Shown here: piece after piece, positions 51,652 to 52,628 of the stretch
Layout of the letters: each line of letters starts with the position of its first letter
Position numbering within the stretch: the first letter of the stretch is position 1
Assembly (NCBI GenBank): GCA_001874265.1
Contig: MPDD01000016.1
Coordinates: 1-52,628, forward strand
Source: Bacteroidetes bacterium MedPE-SWsnd-G1
GTDB taxonomy: Bacteria > Bacteroidota > Bacteroidia > Flavobacteriales > Flavobacteriaceae
Direction: 5' to 3'
DNA length: 52,628 bases
Program-made: the position numbers and the translations under genes
The notes under the pieces: model-generated
Seen by the model: only the letters and a program-made list of their open reading frames with translations
Told to the model about the DNA's origin: nothing
Databases searched by the model: none

Positions 51652-52515
51652 TTATCCTAAATATGTTTTAAGGATTTTACTTCTAGAAGTATGTTTAAGT
51701 CTTCTAATTGCTTTTTCTTTAATTTGACGAACACGCTCACGAGTTAGATCAAATGTTTCTCCTATTTCTTCTAAAGTCATTGGGTGTGCATCTCCTAAAC
51801 CAAAGTATAATTGAACAACATCAGCTTCACGAGGCGTTAATGTTTCCAAGGCACGGATAATCTCTATTTTTAAAGAGTCGTGCATTAATACTCTATCTGG
51901 ATTTGGAGATTCTCCTGTGTTTAATACATCGTATAAATTAGAGTCTTCACCTTCAATTAATGGAGCATCCATAGATACATGGCGTCCAGAATTCTTCATA
52001 GATTCTTTTACATCAGAAATTGTCATATCTAATTTCTTAGCAATTTCTTCTGCAGAAGGAGGACGTTCGTTTTCTTGTTCTAAGAAAGCGTACATTTTAT
52101 TAATCTTGTTAATTGAACCAATCTTATTTAATGGTAAACGAACTATTCTAGATTGTTCTGCCAAGGCTTGTAAGATAGATTGACGAATCCACCAAACAGC
52201 ATATGAAATAAATTTAAATCCACGAGTTTCGTCAAAACGCTTTGCCGCTTTAATTAAACCTAAATTCCCTTCATTAATCAAATCTGGCAATGTTAATCCT
52301 TGATTTTGGTATTGCTTTGCTACAGAAACAACGAAACGTAAATTGGCTTTTGTCAACTTTTCTAAAGCTATTTGATCTCCAGCTTTAATACGTTGTGCTA
52401 ATTCTACTTCTTGATCGGCAGTAATTAAATCTACCTTACCAATTTCCTGTAAATATTTGTCTAATGATGCAGTTTCTCTATTAGTAACCTGCTTGGTAAT
52501 TTTAAGTTGTCTCAT
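51652..52515 (-). CDS. rpoD: Primary RNA polymerase sigma factor (RpoD/SigA, Bacteroidota type)
   Basis: 287 residues, the short form typical of Bacteroidota primary sigma factors, lacking the long region 1.1. Region 1.2 reads [16 protein letters not shown]. Region 2 has [32 protein letters not shown] and the -10 recognition/melting stretch [15 protein letters not shown]. Region 3 follows, and region 4 contains [16 protein letters not shown] and the helix-turn-helix [27 protein letters not shown] for -33 contact. It directs housekeeping transcription. An exact -7 box sits just upstream, consistent with autoregulation. The gene has its own terminator. Confidence 0.97.
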   Translation of the reverse strand: MRQLKITKQVTNRETASLDKYLQEIGKVDLITADQEVELAQRIKAGDQIALEKLTKANLRFVVSVAKQYQNQGLTLPDLINEGNLGLIKAAKRFDETRGFKFISYAVWWIRQSILQALAEQSRIVRLPLNKIGSINKINKMYAFLEQENERPPSAEEIAKKLDMTISDVKESMKNSGRHVSMDAPLIEGEDSNLYDVLNTGESPNPDRVLMHDSLKIEIIRALETLTPREADVVQLYFGLGDAHPMTLEEIGETFDLTRERVRQIKEKAIRRLKHTSRSKILKTYLG

Positions 52516-52533
52516 CTAATAATTTTTAGGTGT

Positions 52534-52541
52534 CAAATATA
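52534..52541 (-). promoter_or_regulatory. Bacteroidota -7 promoter box for the primary sigma-factor gene
   Basis: On the minus strand this reads TATATTTG, an exact TAnnTTTG match, 19 bases before the start codon. A TTTG lies further upstream but at a longer spacing than usual for a -33 box. Confidence 0.5.
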
Positions 52542-52628
52542 TATACGTAAGAGTTGATTGTTTTGTTACAAAAAAACAGTGTAAAATATTAAAATATCGT
52601 TTTAAGGTCAAATAGGTAGTCTTAAATT

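Overview
This is an AT-rich window whose genes look like a marine-type member of Bacteroidota, most likely Flavobacteriaceae (genus not resolved). The signs are SusC/SusD pairs, GH92 glycosidases, a short 287-residue primary sigma factor, exact TAnnTTTG -7 promoter boxes, a GYDIA-type GHMP kinase beside a class II HMG-CoA reductase, and many lipoprotein signals. I see no rRNA, tRNA, insertion sequence, phage gene or CRISPR array.

Layout. (1) 59-4215 (+): an overlapping three-gene operon of exported ankyrin protein, DUF2271 protein and a PepSY-membrane/diflavin reductase fusion. (2) 4324-7031 (-): Prc protease and a small exported protein. (3) 7143-11352 (+): surE, a small membrane protein, lpxB and a ComEC-like channel protein. 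(4) 11356-14492 (-): two tandem POT peptide transporters. (5) 14721-18210 (+): HMG-CoA reductase, GHMP kinase and a BaiN-type flavoprotein, with a 60-base hairpin repeat after the first gene. (6) An exported alpha/beta hydrolase (-) and a two-CBS-domain protein (+).

(7) 19905-29124 (-) is the first accessory locus: a TetR regulator, then SusC, SusD, a PKD-domain lipoprotein, a di-heme MauG/cytochrome c peroxidase-like lipoprotein and a parallel beta-helix protein fused to a c-type cytochrome. A palindrome overlapping the likely susC promoter shares an 8-mer with the region just upstream of tetR, suggesting one TetR-controlled unit joining outer-membrane uptake to periplasmic haem redox chemistry.

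(8) 29243-48961 (-) is the second accessory locus, about 19.7 kb: three GH92 mannosidase-family enzymes, a DUF4838 protein, a serine hydrolase, a CBM9-like protein, and a block of gene types best known from Planctomycetes: a DUF1549/DUF1553 (PSD1) cytochrome, a DUF1501 Tat-exported protein, an NHL-type propeller with Tat signal, and a DUF2231-cytochrome-LRR-chitobiase_C-discoidin fusion. Three unrelated proteins here end in the same module of about 138 residues. The PSD1 gene carries an in-frame TAA 37 codons before its natural end. A divergent LytS/LytTR two-component pair (49066-50855, +) is the obvious candidate regulator.

(9) 50858-52515 (-): rpe and the primary sigma factor, ordinary housekeeping genes.

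Functional calls rest on recognised motifs and remembered family features; no database search was run.
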